Positions 39,801 through 52,492 of a DNA stretch of 64,000 nt are shown piece after piece. Numbering within the stretch: the first letter of the stretch is position 1; every line of letters starts with the position of its first letter. The notes beneath the pieces were generated by a model. That model was not told where the DNA came from. It saw only the letters and a program-made list of their open reading frames with translations, and ran no database searches. The position numbers and the translations under genes are program-made. This stretch comes from Oxyruncus cristatus (taxonomy: Eukaryota > Chordata > Aves > Passeriformes > Cotingidae), in contig VXAY01002369.1 in the NCBI GenBank assembly GCA_013399855.1, positions 573,704 to 637,703 of the forward strand, given 5' to 3'.

Positions 39801-41794
39801 TAAATTACAGAAGAATAAATTAAACCTGTGGGGTAACTGTATAGCTGTGAGAACCACGGTAATTCTGAATTCCAAGATAATTTTCTGAATCTGTCTTTAG
39901 AAAATCTGGTATCTTGTAGTATTCCATCTAGATGAACAGGAGATGGCAATACAAAAAAGTAATATCAGAAAAGAAATCCTATGAAAACAGCAAAGGGATA
40001 TTATGCTAGATAAGAAACAAAAACAGAAGAAAGGTTGTTTGCCTACTGTGCTAAATGCTTAGAGAGGTTTAAGACTACCTCTCTCTGTGTTCTGTTACTT
40101 TATTGTAATTTTAATACAAATATAAAAGCTATTCGTAACTAATTTATACCTGTTTGTTATTACAGCACAGTTTCTGATGTGGTGTCTTTTAGATTCAAAA
40201 GCTCTTCTGCCTTTTTTTTGTATGTTTACTCTCATTGTATTCTTACAGAACAATCATATCCCTGCTCAATCCTAATTTTTATAGACTGAACAAATCAGGC
40301 AATAAATCATTCTCAAGGTCTCGATTCCCGCAAACATTCAGTATTCATTTTCTTGAATGCTGAGTGACTAGTATTCCAGATTAGCCATCAGCTGTGCCTC
40401 ATTCAATGATATGAGCATTTTCTTGGCTCTCCAACTTATCACCTTGTCTGATACACCCAGGATAGCATTTGCCTTTTCCCAGGCCATATCTTATTTATTT
40501 TTATACAGCTTATATTCATGTGCATTTTTATTACATCATCCTTATTTTATTATGCCCTCCTTTTATTATATCCTCCTCCTTCTATTTTTGTAGATGACAG
40601 AGTTCCCAGATTTCATCTAGAAATTGTCATTAGTGATTCTGAAAGGAATCTGCATGGTCACAACTTTTCCAAGTTCTGCTATTCTAGTCCTTCCTCTCTA
40701 TTACCAGGAACTGACATACTTTCTAAATCAGTATCATCACATATTCTAGCAGCATACACACTAGCTCTCATTAAAATATTAACATGATCTGCCTGTTCTT
40801 TTTGTCTTAGAAACTCAACCAGTAAGCAGTCTCTGGCTCTTGTTTCAATAATATCAGCTGATGCCTCCCTCCTAACTAGTTTCTTTCTAACACCCAGTAC
40901 ACCTTACTGATGCTTTCTATCCAGTCTAATAATAACAGATCATTTATTGAATCCTAGATAAAATGAGTGTTTTGAACTTTTGCCTAGCACTCAGACTTCT
41001 TATCAAATAATCACAACTTCTTTCATTACAGTAATAAAAAAATAATATCAGGTTATGAGGTAAAACAAGCATGATCAGAATGCATCCTTGTCATTGTTTT
41101 TAACTGAGACTCAATCAATCAAAATCAAATGTTGGGGGTAAAAAAAAAAAAGCCTGACCACTGCACAAAAAGGTTGTCATGACCCCTGTAAAAAAGTAAC
41201 AAAATTATGGAAAGAAGCAATGGTGTTCTCAAGAAATACAACATCCTTATCCGTAGGGTCTTCACCATCTAGCATATTTTATATCTGATTTATTATCGGC
41301 TTTATCTGTCCATCCTATCCAGACCTGTACAAAATCTCTCATTGCATCATAAAATTATTACAAGGATGGACAGAAAATTAGTCCTACTGACATTACCTAA
41401 AAATTCCTTAGAAAATTAAAAACAGATTTTTTTTTTCCTAACAATGACTACTCTGAACTGATGTAGCCTGGAAGGTTGCTTTGCTTTGCTTAATTTCCAT
41501 GTTTCCCAGGCAGGGTTATTTTTAACACAGCATAGTGATGCTTGTTAACAGTCACTAAGTACCTCCAGTGAACCATCATATTCTCCATCATGAGAGGACA
41601 TTTTGCACAATGGATGGAGTTTTCTTTTCTAAATCTTTACCTAAACTTCAGCCATTCAACCATGAGAGAAAGTCCTCTTCAGATCAGTTTTAGAAGGTGA
41701 AATGTAGGACAGTGTATCAGATGAAGAAGGGTTCTTAAAGCTGAACTGAGCTCACAAAAGAAGCACAGATATACTGTGGGGTACAAAGTGTAAT

Positions 41795-43058
41795 TTGTCA
41801 CAGCCAGCACAGCTTCATGAGAGGAAACTCCTTCTTATCAAACCTGATTTCCTTCTACGAGAAGGTAACCCACCTAGCCGATCAAGGGAAGCCCGCTGAT
41901 GTAGTCTTTTTGGATTTCAGTAAAGCTTTAAATACTGTCTCTCACTGGATCATTCTGGACAAAATGTCCAGTACACAGCTGGAAAAACACATCATGTGGG
42001 GGGTGAGCAATTGGCTCACAGGATGAGCACAAAGGGTAACAGTGAATGGGGTAACATCAGACTGGTGACCTGTTACTAGTGGGGCTCCACAGGGCTCCAT
42101 CTTGGGCCCTGTGCTCTTCAACATCTTCATAAATGACTTGGGTGCAGGACTGGAAGGGATACCAAGCAAGTTTACAGATGACACAAAACTGTGAGGAGCT
42201 GCTGACTCCCTCAAAGGCACGGAGGCCCTGCAGAGAGACCTTGATGAATTAGAGGACTGGGCAATCACCAACCATAGGAAGTTCAAAAAGGGAAAGTGCC
42301 AAATTCTGCACAGGGGTTGGGGCAAACCTGGATGTACGTACAGACAGGGGAATGAGATGTTGGAAAGCAGTGCCATGGAAAGGGACTTGGGGGTCCTCAC
42401 TGATGGCAAGTTGAATATGAGTCAGCAGTGCCCTGGTAGCCAGAAGGGTCAACCATGTCCTGGGGGGCATCAGGCAAAGCATTGCCAGCCAGTCAAGGGA
42501 GGGGATTGTCCTGCTCTGCTCTGCACTGGTGTGGCCTCACCTTGAATATTGTGGCAGTTTTGGGCACCACAATATAAGAAAAATATTAAGCTCTTAGACA
42601 GTGTCCAAAGGAGGGCAATGAAGGTGGTGAAGGGCCTTGAGGAGAAGCTGTTTGAGGAATGGCTGAGGTCACTTGATCTGATCAGCCTAGAGGAGACTGA
42701 GGGGAGACCTCACTGCAGTTACAACTTCCTTGTGAGGGGAAGAGGAGGGACAGGCACTGATCTCTTCTTTGTGGTGACCAGTGACAGGATCCGAGGGAAT
42801 GGACTAAATCTGTGTGAGGGGAGGTTTTAGGTTGGATGTTAGAAAGAGGTTCTTCATCCAGAAGGTGGTTGGGCACTGGAACAGCCTCGCCAGGGAAGTG
42901 GTCACAGCACCAAGCCTGACAGAGTTCAAGAAGCATTTGGATGATAGTCTCAGGCATATGATGTGACTCCTGGGGACGGTCCTGTGCAGGGTTAAGGGTT
43001 GGACTCGATAATCCTTACAGGTCCCTTCCAACTCAGCACATTCTGTCATTCTGTGATT
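41795..43058 (+). mobile_element. CR1 LINE, 1.3 kb, with reverse-transcriptase remnant
   Basis: The plus strand starts at TCACAGCCAGCACAGCTTCA and ends with CATTCTGTCATTCTGTGATT, the CR1 3' terminus. It encodes a broken end of CR1 ORF2: VVFLDFSKALNTVSH (the FLDFSKAF-like reverse-transcriptase block) and, about 240 bases later, KFTDDTKL, the remnant of the catalytic ADD motif, followed at once by a TGA at 42192-42194. Further plus-strand frames give WLRSLDLISLEETEG and GRGGTGTDLFFVVTSDR. Stops and frame changes show it is dead. It is 5'-truncated and opposite to RIMS1. The 155-codon minus-strand ORF at 41942-42409 is its antisense shadow. Confidence 0.95.
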
Positions 43059-44013
43059 ATCCGGACTTCACTGCTCATTCACAGTTTCCTCACTTAGATG
43101 ACAATATCTTGTCTGAAACTGGAAATTTGCAGTTTAATTCAAAAGAACATACAGAAAACCTCTTCACTACAAGAATACTTACAGGAATACATGACTATTT
43201 AGTCTCCAACAATGGAATTTGAAAAATTGATCAAGTCTCATGTGCATATTGTTCTAAAAAAAAAATGCATTAATTTAATGCGCTGATTTCTGACAAAATT
43301 TAACTTAAAAAGTAATGTCATGACAAAACATGACACATTTTATTCATTCTGGTTATGGTACGGATAGTATTGTTAGCCTGAATCACAACAAGACAAAGTA
43401 AATATGATTCTGAACTGTTTTACAATCATGAATAATACATAATCATATTTTTCATATTTGATTTGCTCTTTGAGTTCCATTACAACTTTAGCAGTTTCAG
43501 TCCTTTCGAAATTCCTATTGTTTTGAAATTTGAAAAAAATACACCAAGAAAAATTTGGAGAGCTGTAGTATCTTTCTATGAAGAATGGGAAAATCTGAGC
43601 TTTAAATAGACAATGCTGAGAAGTCTTTGGAAGTCATAGTTCAGATTTTAAGTTATTTACTAACTTCACTGACAAGAGTGAGTTAAGGCTCATGCAATGC
43701 AAGTCATCCTATGTATGGTAGCTCTATGTGCCTTCCCCTTAGGCATACAGTCCTTGTTCCCAGACAGAGCTGAACTACCAAGTAAGATTAAGCAAAGATT
43801 TGGTCTGTCATAGGAATTCCTGTTTTAATGAGATTTAGAAGCTAGAAAGGAGTGCCAGATCAAACAAAACCCCCACATTCTGTAAAATACTTAATAAATT
43901 ATGTTTTTTATAGTAACTGGAGTAACACATGAACATAAAAATCCTTTCTACAATACAATACTACTTTTTATTAATTTCAGAGTATGATATATTTAAAATA
44001 ACAACTTACTGTA

Positions 44014-44019
44014 TACAAG
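44014..44019 (+). repeat. Target-site duplication, left copy
   Basis: TACAAG directly precedes the TG start of the LTR and matches the six bases directly after its CA end (44532-44537). Confidence 0.88.
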
Positions 44020-44531
44020 TGTTGCAGTAAACCTGCAGGATATGGGAAAACTGTTTGTCTAAAGCATGTTCCAAGATGGCTTGTTTGTAATCCTTTTGCT
44101 ACCTCGTGGTTCTTCTTCCCAGTAACCCCTACAGCAGGTATTGTCCCATGAAAGAATGTCCCTGAAAAGATACCTTGAGTGCTCTCATTGGCCCCTCTTG
44201 ACCCCTTCCTATTGGTTGTTAACCCCTTCCCGTTACCTGTAATTGGTTACCCCTGTGAACCCTAGCCCTATAAATGTACCTCCCCAGCAATAAATCTCTC
44301 TCTTGCCTCCTCTCCGCGCCTGGGGTGCTGTGTCTGTGCCGTGCCATGGGACCACATGGCAGGAGGGGAGGGGGAGCAGCCTTCCCCTCCAGGCTCGGGG
44401 CCAAAAGGAACCCCTGAATCTGGAGTGTTCCCCCTCCCCATCCACTCCAGCCGGCGGAAATGGGTTCTTCAAACGGAAACAGAACTAGAACTGGGTCGCC
44501 CCAACGCCAAGCGGGGGTAAGAGACCCGGCA
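44020..44531 (+). mobile_element. Solo LTR of an endogenous retrovirus
   Basis: A 512 bp unit begins TGTTGCAG and ends CCCGGCA, and is flanked by perfect 6 bp repeats. Inside, in plus orientation, are several ATTGG (reverse CCAAT) boxes around 44190-44245, a TATA box (TATAAAT) at 44269, and an AATAAA at 44289 followed by a pyrimidine-rich then GC-rich stretch. This is the usual U3, R, U5 order. No primer-binding site, internal region or second LTR follows, so it is a solo LTR left by recombination. A 6 bp duplication fits class II (beta-like) retroviruses; I cannot name the family. It is antisense to RIMS1 and 1.2 kb past the exon at 45688. ORFs across it are chance. Confidence 0.88.
44269..44294 (+). 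promoter_or_regulatory. LTR TATA box and poly(A) signal
   Basis: TATAAAT at 44269-44275 is followed by AATAAA at 44289-44294. The spacing is typical of a short retroviral R region where the promoter and the poly(A) signal lie close together. Whether it still drives transcription is unknown. Confidence 0.65.
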
Positions 44532-44537
44532 TACAAG
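44532..44537 (+). repeat. Target-site duplication, right copy
   Basis: TACAAG directly follows the CA end of the LTR and equals the left copy at 44014-44019. Confidence 0.88.
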
Positions 44538-45687
44538 CATCTATATTCTAGTCTCATACTTAGGCAGAGTGTATCTTTGAGCAACACGACATTAATTGCA
44601 ATTCTGGGCTTCAAATACCCCTACTATATTTATCATTTAATCCAACTGCATGATTATATACTTTCTGACTTAAAGTTCATGAGTAGTGTAGAAAAGTATT
44701 ACAATCTTTTTGTTAAAGCTGACCAAGTGAAAGAATCACTTCTACTGCTCCTCTGGCAATAAAAGAAAACCACGGGAAAGGGATGAGATATTTGATGATA
44801 TAAATAAACAATATTGTTACTTACCTTAGTTTAGATTACCCTGACTATGTGAGAGGAATGCTGAAATGTGAGTGCATTCTATTCTAGGCTGAAGCTCTTC
44901 TTCTTTCTTTACCTTCTTTTAGCAAGAAAGAACCCTAAGGGTCAGGTCCTGCTCCCACTGAAGATGAGCAAAAGTCTTCACTGGGGTTCAGGAGCAGGAC
45001 AGGGACTTTAAAACATTTTTCTTTCCCTTAGTATCTTTCTGTACGAGCTTTTGTCCCTTCAGGCTATGCACATATGGAGCTTTTAAGATTTCTAAAGTCA
45101 TTAGAGAGAACTGGAAGTATTACGTTCCCAATGAAGCATCGTGCTATCATCTAATTTATCTGAAATCGTTGACCCCAATTTAACAGTGTTATTTAAAAAA
45201 AAAAAAAAAAACAAAACTGGATTTACTTGACTAAGAAATCAAAGGTAGTTTTTAAAAGCCTATTTTATGCCATTACAGTTACAATCTTTCAGCTGAGTTG
45301 CATAACAGCCATTTATTTGCTCAAATTCCAGTTCCCACATTCATTCTCAACTCTGCAGCTGGAAGAAATTTCCTATACATAAAAAGCTGCTCTGAGCCAA
45401 ACCATTATCCACTGCTGATACCGACATATGTCTCTTTGCATTTCCTTGCCTACCTGTAAATAGGACAAAAAGATATTACAGTATGTATTCTAAAAGGCAT
45501 TTATATATTGTTTCTTGCAGATGTTTAGTGATCAAAGAAAATTACTATCACAGAAATTTATTTACAGCTGAAAAATCTCTCCTGAGTGGTCTATATCCAC
45601 ATACATGTAACACAGGTGCCATAGACGAAATAATGTAAACCATATTTGGTGAGAGTCCTGTTTCCAAAGAGTGTGTATCTCACTCAC

Positions 45688-45920
45688 CTGTTTGACTAAG
45701 TTGAGATGTGCTTCTGCTCCTTCGAGACACTATGGCAACCACTTTGGCACTAAAGCTGGAACGCCTTTTCTTCCCACCTGTTCCAACCATGCCGACAGCC
45801 GTGTCCGACTGACTCCCGTCAATGTGCTCCAACTTATACATCTCTCCGCTCACACTTGTGCTCTTAGTGATTCTCCCTGAAGTCCCCATCCGTCTGCCTT
45901 GCATTTTAGGAGTAAATGTA
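45688..45920 (-). CDS. RIMS1: RIMS1 exon: linker, first exon visible in window
   Basis: This 233-base exon starts with one base that completes a codon from an upstream exon outside the window. It encodes TFTPKMQGRRMGTSGRITKS, TSVSGEMYKLEHIDGSQSD, TAVGMVGTGGKKRRSSFSAK and VVAIVSRRSRSTSQLSQT, and ends with a G that begins a glutamate codon. The acceptor is TAACTGTAG and the donor ACAG then GTGAGT. This is the conserved linker shared with RIM2 and, in part, with the short gamma forms, whose unique starts join near the STSVSGE block. It is basic and serine-rich (KKRRSS, SRRSRSTS). The minus-strand ORF continues into the upstream intron, so its apparent ATG is not a real start. Confidence 0.96.
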
Positions 45921-48900
45921 CTACAGTTACAAAGTAAAAACAAACATATTAATTTGTCTGTGAAAGAGCATTTCCAAAAGCCTTTTTTTAAAATTACTAA
46001 ATTAATTTTAATTCTTGATATATTTTCATTTATTTGGTTCATAAATAAAAGCTTAATTTGATGCTGGTCAGAGTATATATTTCCAGTACTATAATTTCTT
46101 CTTTGCTTCTTTGAGGGAAATAAATAAAATGAACACTTTCCCGTGTTTTTGAGTGACAGAAAGAGAGATGTGCAACATTTAAAAGTTACGTGAAGCCTTC
46201 CTGTCTATACCCCCAGAATACAGAAACAAAACCCAACAATTTTACAGCCAAAACAAGATTACCATGGACCAGTAGTTTAACACATGTATCTTATCAGTAC
46301 CATTCACCAAAGTCTTAAGTCCTAATAGAGGTGAAGATATCATCACCTATATTTTCATACTTCACAGAGATAATACAGAATGCAGTATTTTTTAGGTCTT
46401 TATTCTCTCACTTTAATAAAGGCAAGTGCAATAATCACAGTATGATGGCAAAATATTTTTGAGGCAAAATCCCTAATAATCCAGTAGAACTTTCATTGAC
46501 AGAAAGATGAATCACTCTGTCAGTTCTGTTTGATTTCCTTTAGCTATTGCATTGCATTTGAATGTTTCTGTACAAATCCTTTTTCTGCTCCTGCACAAAG
46601 CGGCAGGATAAAGTATTCAGAAACATGGTCTAGAGAACAATCTCAAATACACACAGGACATACTAATACACAGATCTAACTCCATTATGACCAAGCAATG
46701 TCTTAGCTCTAATGGTAATATAAAGTTAGTTGTCACTCTGTAGAGACACAGAAATTTAAGCTGCAGTCAGACTCACTTCAGATTTAGTTGTTAAAACTGC
46801 CAGGCGCATAGGCAATTCCTTGATCGTGTATCGCTGATTAGTAGACCTACTAGATTTTTTTTCAGTAATTCTGTATTTTGAAGTCAAATTTATTTGTTGT
46901 CAAACAGTCCTGCTGTCCCTCTCAGCAGGTTCTCTTCCCAGCAGATGTGATAGTCTGATCTTGTCCCCCAACACCATCACCCCGCAAAATAAGGAAGAGA
47001 AGGGTTAGAAGGGTTAGAAGTTTCAGACAGGTAGAAAATCAGACCAGGGAGAAATGAAGGGGTCTATGGGAGAAGAGATGACATCTTCTGACTTCTATGG
47101 ATACGAGCCTTGCTAAAGTTTAAATCAGTCCTGCTCAAAGACAGATCCAAGAAAGTATAAAATAATGTATACCTAAAGTATGTTTTACTGACAGTTTCCA
47201 AGAGTTAGTAATGTGTGATCACAGGAAAGAACAGATAAAAATAGGCAGTATTTTTTGAAGAAGCTGGAAAAGTAAAGTCTTTGAACAGATAAAACTTAAT
47301 AGAAAAATCACTATCAACCTCTGCACAGGCTTTTAACTATGCTCAGCACTTAGGATCTGCTCTTATTAAGTTCAGATAAAAAACCAGCTATGAATCAAAC
47401 AGAACACACTAATCATTGCTGTGATGCAATGAAGTTCTCAAGAACAAATTTTAGTGGACCACCTGAGGCAAACTGAGCTTAAAATAGGTTCTGTCTTGTT
47501 CCCTCCTATCCCACAGCAACTTTAGGAATGGGCTTTTAGGTTTGCATGACAAAAACAATAAGACATGTATTTTGATGTTTCTCCATAGAATTTCTTTGTA
47601 TTTTTTTCACAGGTCTTCCCCAGCACACAGTCCCTCACAGGTATGTGAGCACACACATACATATTCAATCATTATAAGAAGAATTTTAACTGAAAAAAAC
47701 CCCAAACTCATAAAGACCATCTTCCATAAATAGGCAAGTATCAAGGAAAAGGTTTTGTGTAAGGCAGACTGTTCTGGTCAATCAATAATATTACCAAATT
47801 GAGAAAAAATGCCCTGAAATATTTTCCATTTTCAAAATAGAGACTGATTTTTTGAGGGGAGATTAATTCTTGGCTTTAATATACTGTGTACCTAATATAG
47901 TACAGGTGTTTACTTCACAGGCTAGATATACTGCTGCTTTCTAAAGTTGGAATAATCTCTAAATGATTATATTTTTATTGTTGCTCACAGAATGCAATAA
48001 CATCAACTTTACAGAATATCTAACCTAGTATCTAACCCAGCAGCTACTTTTCTTTCAAGTAACACAGAGTCTTTTCTTTACCTCTCCACAAACATTGTCA
48101 CATGAAAAAATATTCACTGGGATTGCCACATAGGTGTCATTCTTCAAACTGCAAATTAATTTTAAAAAACAGTGATGAAAATCACAAAACTCATGCTGAA
48201 ATTTCTGATAAACATATTTTTTTTACAATTTGAGAACATTTAGTGAAATTTTTCTTTGTTAATTTTGGAGCTGGATATTGGCTCATAGCTCTAGCACACA
48301 CTCGGGATGTGGCCAGAGAATCTTAGGAAATGTCTTCTCTTTAATAAGTGGTGTTACTAACTTATACACTTACCAAGAAAACCTTAAAACTAGAGGTCAA
48401 ATGCACAGTGTGATAATGGTGTCTGAATATGCAACCAACCTGCATCGCTAGTTCAGAATGCTGTCACACAATCCCTTTATTCAAACAGCAACTTTGATCC
48501 CCAAATCAGCGTATCAGGGCTGCCAACAACATTCCTACACCAGTCAGTTTGTAATGTTGAATTCCTTTTCCTCCTCTGCTGAGGAGGTAAGGACCCAAAG
48601 TCCTGCCCATAGGGAGCTAGAAGGCAGCACCATTAACTGGCTTGGTTCTCTGGAGGAGGAGACGTGGCCATTTCAAGCAGAGGGCAGAGCAAAGGTAGAG
48701 TCTGACACTTGAAGGGAGCAAAATCACACAGGCTCCCTTTTCAGGGTCCCTACTTCCTCCTTTTATTAGACATGGACATGGACAATTCCTTTTCACCTGG
48801 GTAATTCCTTTCCACTAGCACTTGGAATTGGATTTTGAGCCATGAAGTTCTCAGTTCTTGAGTTTATGCATTGATACATCAGTAAGAAAGAGGAAAGAAA

Positions 48901-50355
48901 CTGAAAATACTTCTCTTGAGAGTATCTGTTGACATTTGAGCTTTATTGACATGTACTTTTCTGGCACACTAATCTATAAACCTATAATTTCCAGCAATAA
49001 AGTTTAATGGACTATAAAATCTGCCATGCAATTAAAGAATTGTTTATGATACTATTGAATTTGCTCTACTGAATTTCATGTTTTTGAATGTAATAAATTC
49101 TAAAATCATGTTGTTTTTATGCCAGTTTTTTTTTTTTTTTTTTTACAACAGACCTGAAATGCTCTAATTTCACATTATTTAATATGAATTTAGGAGACAG
49201 TGGTGTCCATCAGCTGAGAAACAAGAATAGATAGTATGGCAACCTTTGGTAAAGAAAAAACATTTTTGATGAATGAATTTCCTAATTCAGGGACTATGGA
49301 TACTTTCTCATTAATAGAAAATTTGCTTTCAGCAAAGACCCATATAAATTTCATGTTCGGTTCTTTGTGACAGGAAGAAGAAACTAGAAGACTCACCTTA
49401 ATAAAAAAAAATCTGAGAAATTTAGAATTCAGATTAATCTCGCACTTGTTTCTACCTTGCAAATATGAAGTTCTACTTTCCTAGGAAATATGTTCTAGTG
49501 TACTAGTACTAAATAGTTATTAATTTGCTAGAAATGGGCTTAACGGGATAGGACCAAGGATGCTACAGCTGTCCAAGACTTCCCCTTGTCATAACAAAGC
49601 AAACAGATTAAGATTCCTTTGGGGTCATCTAATCGCTGGGCTAGTTTGTTACTTGTCATTAACTGGAACAGTCTCAAAAGAACAGACATTTAAAATTCAG
49701 TCTTCTTATACCATCTAATTGAGCACCCTCAGAACACAATATTTTTCCATTACATTACTGGCTATCACCAGAAGAAAAAGCTTCTAGCTCACACTGTTAC
49801 TTTCTTCAATACTGTTAGAATTTAATCTATGAAGCACAAAGAAGAAAAGGACCTGCATGAGTTTACATATATTTGCACCTGACTGTTATAATAACATCAA
49901 TAAAATTTTGTTTTCCTTTACTGGACTTGCTGGGAGTATTAACACATATTTAGCACTCATTTAAATGCAGATGCAAGTTTTTGCAGGCTTGTGGTTAAAA
50001 TCCGTAAATTGTTAAATTATATTTAAACCTAGTTATCATAACACAATAAATAAATAAATATGGGTTTCAGTATCAGGGTAATGAAGAATAACATATTTAT
50101 AAGTATAGTTCATTCAGTCATAAATTAAGTAATTCACCATATTTTTTTTAAATTATTTTTTGATCTTTAGGAATTCTTCCAATGACTAGTTTGGCAAAAA
50201 TCTTATGCTATTTATAATAATTTCTAATTACTGTCAAAACAACATAATTGATGTGCATATTAAAAATGGTTACAGACAATCAATATTTGCTCTGTAGTAC
50301 TTCCCAGATATTCAGCATGGAAAAAGAGTCACTGGATTTTTAATTTTTTTTTTTT

Positions 50356-50385
50356 NNNNNNNNNNNNNNNNNNNNNNNNNNNNNN
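50356..50385. other. Assembly gap (30 N)
   Basis: A run of N follows a T homopolymer, as at 13662. It probably marks an unresolved poly-T or low-complexity tract. Confidence 0.99.
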
Positions 50386-52426
50386 ATTATAGAAGTAAAC
50401 TACTAAAGCAAACTCCCCTTTGATCCCAGCAAGAGCAGAGCTGCCTCCCCAGCACTGGGGTCACATATTCCCCAGGTCCCTGCATCAGCCAGGAAGACAC
50501 CACTTTCTTTACCAAGAGAAAAATGCTTACATTTCCTGCCAAAACTTATGCAGCTGACATGGATCCAACCAAAAGTGGTATCTGAACTACAGAAGGCAAA
50601 ATCAAGACTGTGTTCACATGTCAGCCATCAGGGTTGTGAGAGAAAGCAGCACATCCAGTTTTGCAAGCTGCTCCTACCAGAAAGTTGTATCTATGGGAAT
50701 GAAGAATGAGCTACTAAAATAAAAAACTTTTTCAAAGGGGAGTTTGAGTTACAAGCTATGACAAAAATCAACTCTGAGGCAAATTCTATAAAATGAACAC
50801 ACTGCAAGGGCATTGTGGATCATACTTGCTTATATTAAACTACAGCACACACTACTATAATAGAACTGAAACAAAGCCAAGTACTTGCATTAAACCATTA
50901 TATAACTTTTTATATATGGATATCTAATATATATACATTCAAGATCCATAAAAGTATACAGGAAAAAATCCTTTGAACTGAGAAAATCTATATATTAGTG
51001 TATATAGATATACACTCAGTATTTCTCAATACTTACATAAAATACCTGCACATTCCACCTGCAAAAGAAAGACGGCAAGACAACACAGGAAGGTAGAAAA
51101 AACTTTACCCATAAACTCACCTACGTAATATCTGGAAGTATATCCTTTTAGTGAAAAAATCTGAAGTGATTAGCCATTGCTAAAATTACAGCATTTCCTT
51201 CATTCTCTTAGACTTACTGATGATGTATAAAAAAATATTTTAGGTGTTTATTTTCACGATCACTCATTTTTACTCCATTCATTTTTCCAATAATGCAAGC
51301 CATGTATAAATAAATAATCCCCCGTATTCCTTGCTGTATAGATGATATTATAGTGAGTTCTCTGCACACAGTTGCAGCAACTTGAATCTTTCAACAGAAT
51401 CCCTGGCCTCCACTGGCATGAGCTGGTGTGCTTCCCCTCTCTCCTGCTGAATGCAGCATCACGTACTAGTTCAGAGCCCCTATGGCACCTTTTTGTAGTG
51501 AGGTAGCTCATGAATACTAATAATCTCCCAAACATGTAATAGTTGTGGACCAAAGGGAAGACAAGCACTCCTTTATAATGAGAAACATTACATTTCCAAA
51601 AATAATTAGTAATAATCATACATAATCAATAAATCCAAACACTTAATTACTTATCTATCAATTGCCCTGTCATTCTAAGAAAGTACACTTATATTTACAT
51701 ATGATACATAAAATTTGCTGCAAGATTAATTACTGTACACGTCTGAATGAATATTTATTAACACTATTAAATTAATTCAAACATGGTGCTTTTCAAACCA
51801 AAGGACAAACACATATCCAATATTATAATTCTCTCTAGTTAGTCAAGAGACCTTTCTAGACCATAAAAAAGTTATTTGATTCAATCAAATAATAATTTTG
51901 TACAGTCTGTACCAACTGAAGGTACATATTGATTTAACATGCCCATCGATCATATATTAAATCTATGAAATAGCTATTAGAATCACAAAACCCCCCTTGC
52001 TTTTCCTGTAAAGTCACCGTATTAGAGTTCTATTGGTGTATTTAGATAGTTAAAAACCAGTAATTTGTAAGTATTATCTGTTCTCGACAATATTCCTACA
52101 TCATATAAAAGTGCTCCCCAGTGACACAGATACTGCCTCTGGAATGACACTGTCCCAGCCCCACTGGGCTCAGTGGGGTGAGGGTTGGAGAAGATTTCAC
52201 TCCTCTGGGAGCTTAACTGATTAAAATCCTACTTTGGAAGATCAGGATATTTCCACGTTGGTATACAGTATCAGAATTTGTGTTCTGAAAATGCCTTTCT
52301 GAGTAGCACAGTGACCAGTGAATCGTGCAATTTTCACAGCACTGACAGATTTCTGCTTTTCCAACTTGTAAAACTTACATTTCTCCATGAAATGAAAGAA
52401 TAACAATTCAGACAGTCTGAGCATTA

Positions 52427-52492
52427 CAAAAGATAAGCAGATTTTAAGTATTTTCCAAGCAAAAGATAAGCAGATTTTTATTATTTGCCATG
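52427..52492. repeat. 33 bp tandem duplication
   Basis: The unit beginning CAAAAGATAAGCAG at 52427 recurs at 52460 with only a few changes towards its end. It is a two-copy local duplication in an intron, not part of a recognised transposon. Confidence 0.85.

Larger units (their letters stand above)
17279..45687 (-). other. RIMS1: Large RIMS1 intron (28.4 kb)
   Basis: The intron runs from donor GTGAGT at 45687-45682 to acceptor CTGCTTTCAG ending at 17279. Recognisable content: CR1 pieces at 17881-18040 and 31491-31868, a CR1 with reverse-transcriptase remnant at 41795-43058 and a solo LTR at 44020-44531. From about 18200 to 31490 and 31870 to 41790 I recognise no transposon. These are AT-rich, transposon-poor stretches, with one GC-richer patch near 18650-19150 and another at 33000-33600. 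No ORF there has a recognisable domain. Short alternative RIM exons cannot be excluded. Confidence 0.85.

Noticed and set aside
41942..42409. 155-codon minus-strand ORF
   Set aside because: It is the antisense of the CR1 at 41795-43058, whose plus strand carries the reverse-transcriptase remnants.
44219..44614. 131-codon minus-strand ORF and overlapping plus-strand ORFs
   Set aside because: They lie in the GC-rich part of the solo LTR and beyond its end, with no domain; GC-rich DNA lengthens chance frames.
14530..44862. Similar 22-base strings near 14530 and 44838 (ACCCTGAYTATGTRAGAGG)
   Set aside because: Two mismatches in 22 bases are expected by chance about this often in a 64 kb self-comparison, and the flanks do not match.
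51260..51619. 119-codon minus-strand ORF in the upstream intron
   Set aside because: No RIM sequence, no recognisable domain, and no clear pair of splice sites in phase with the next exon.
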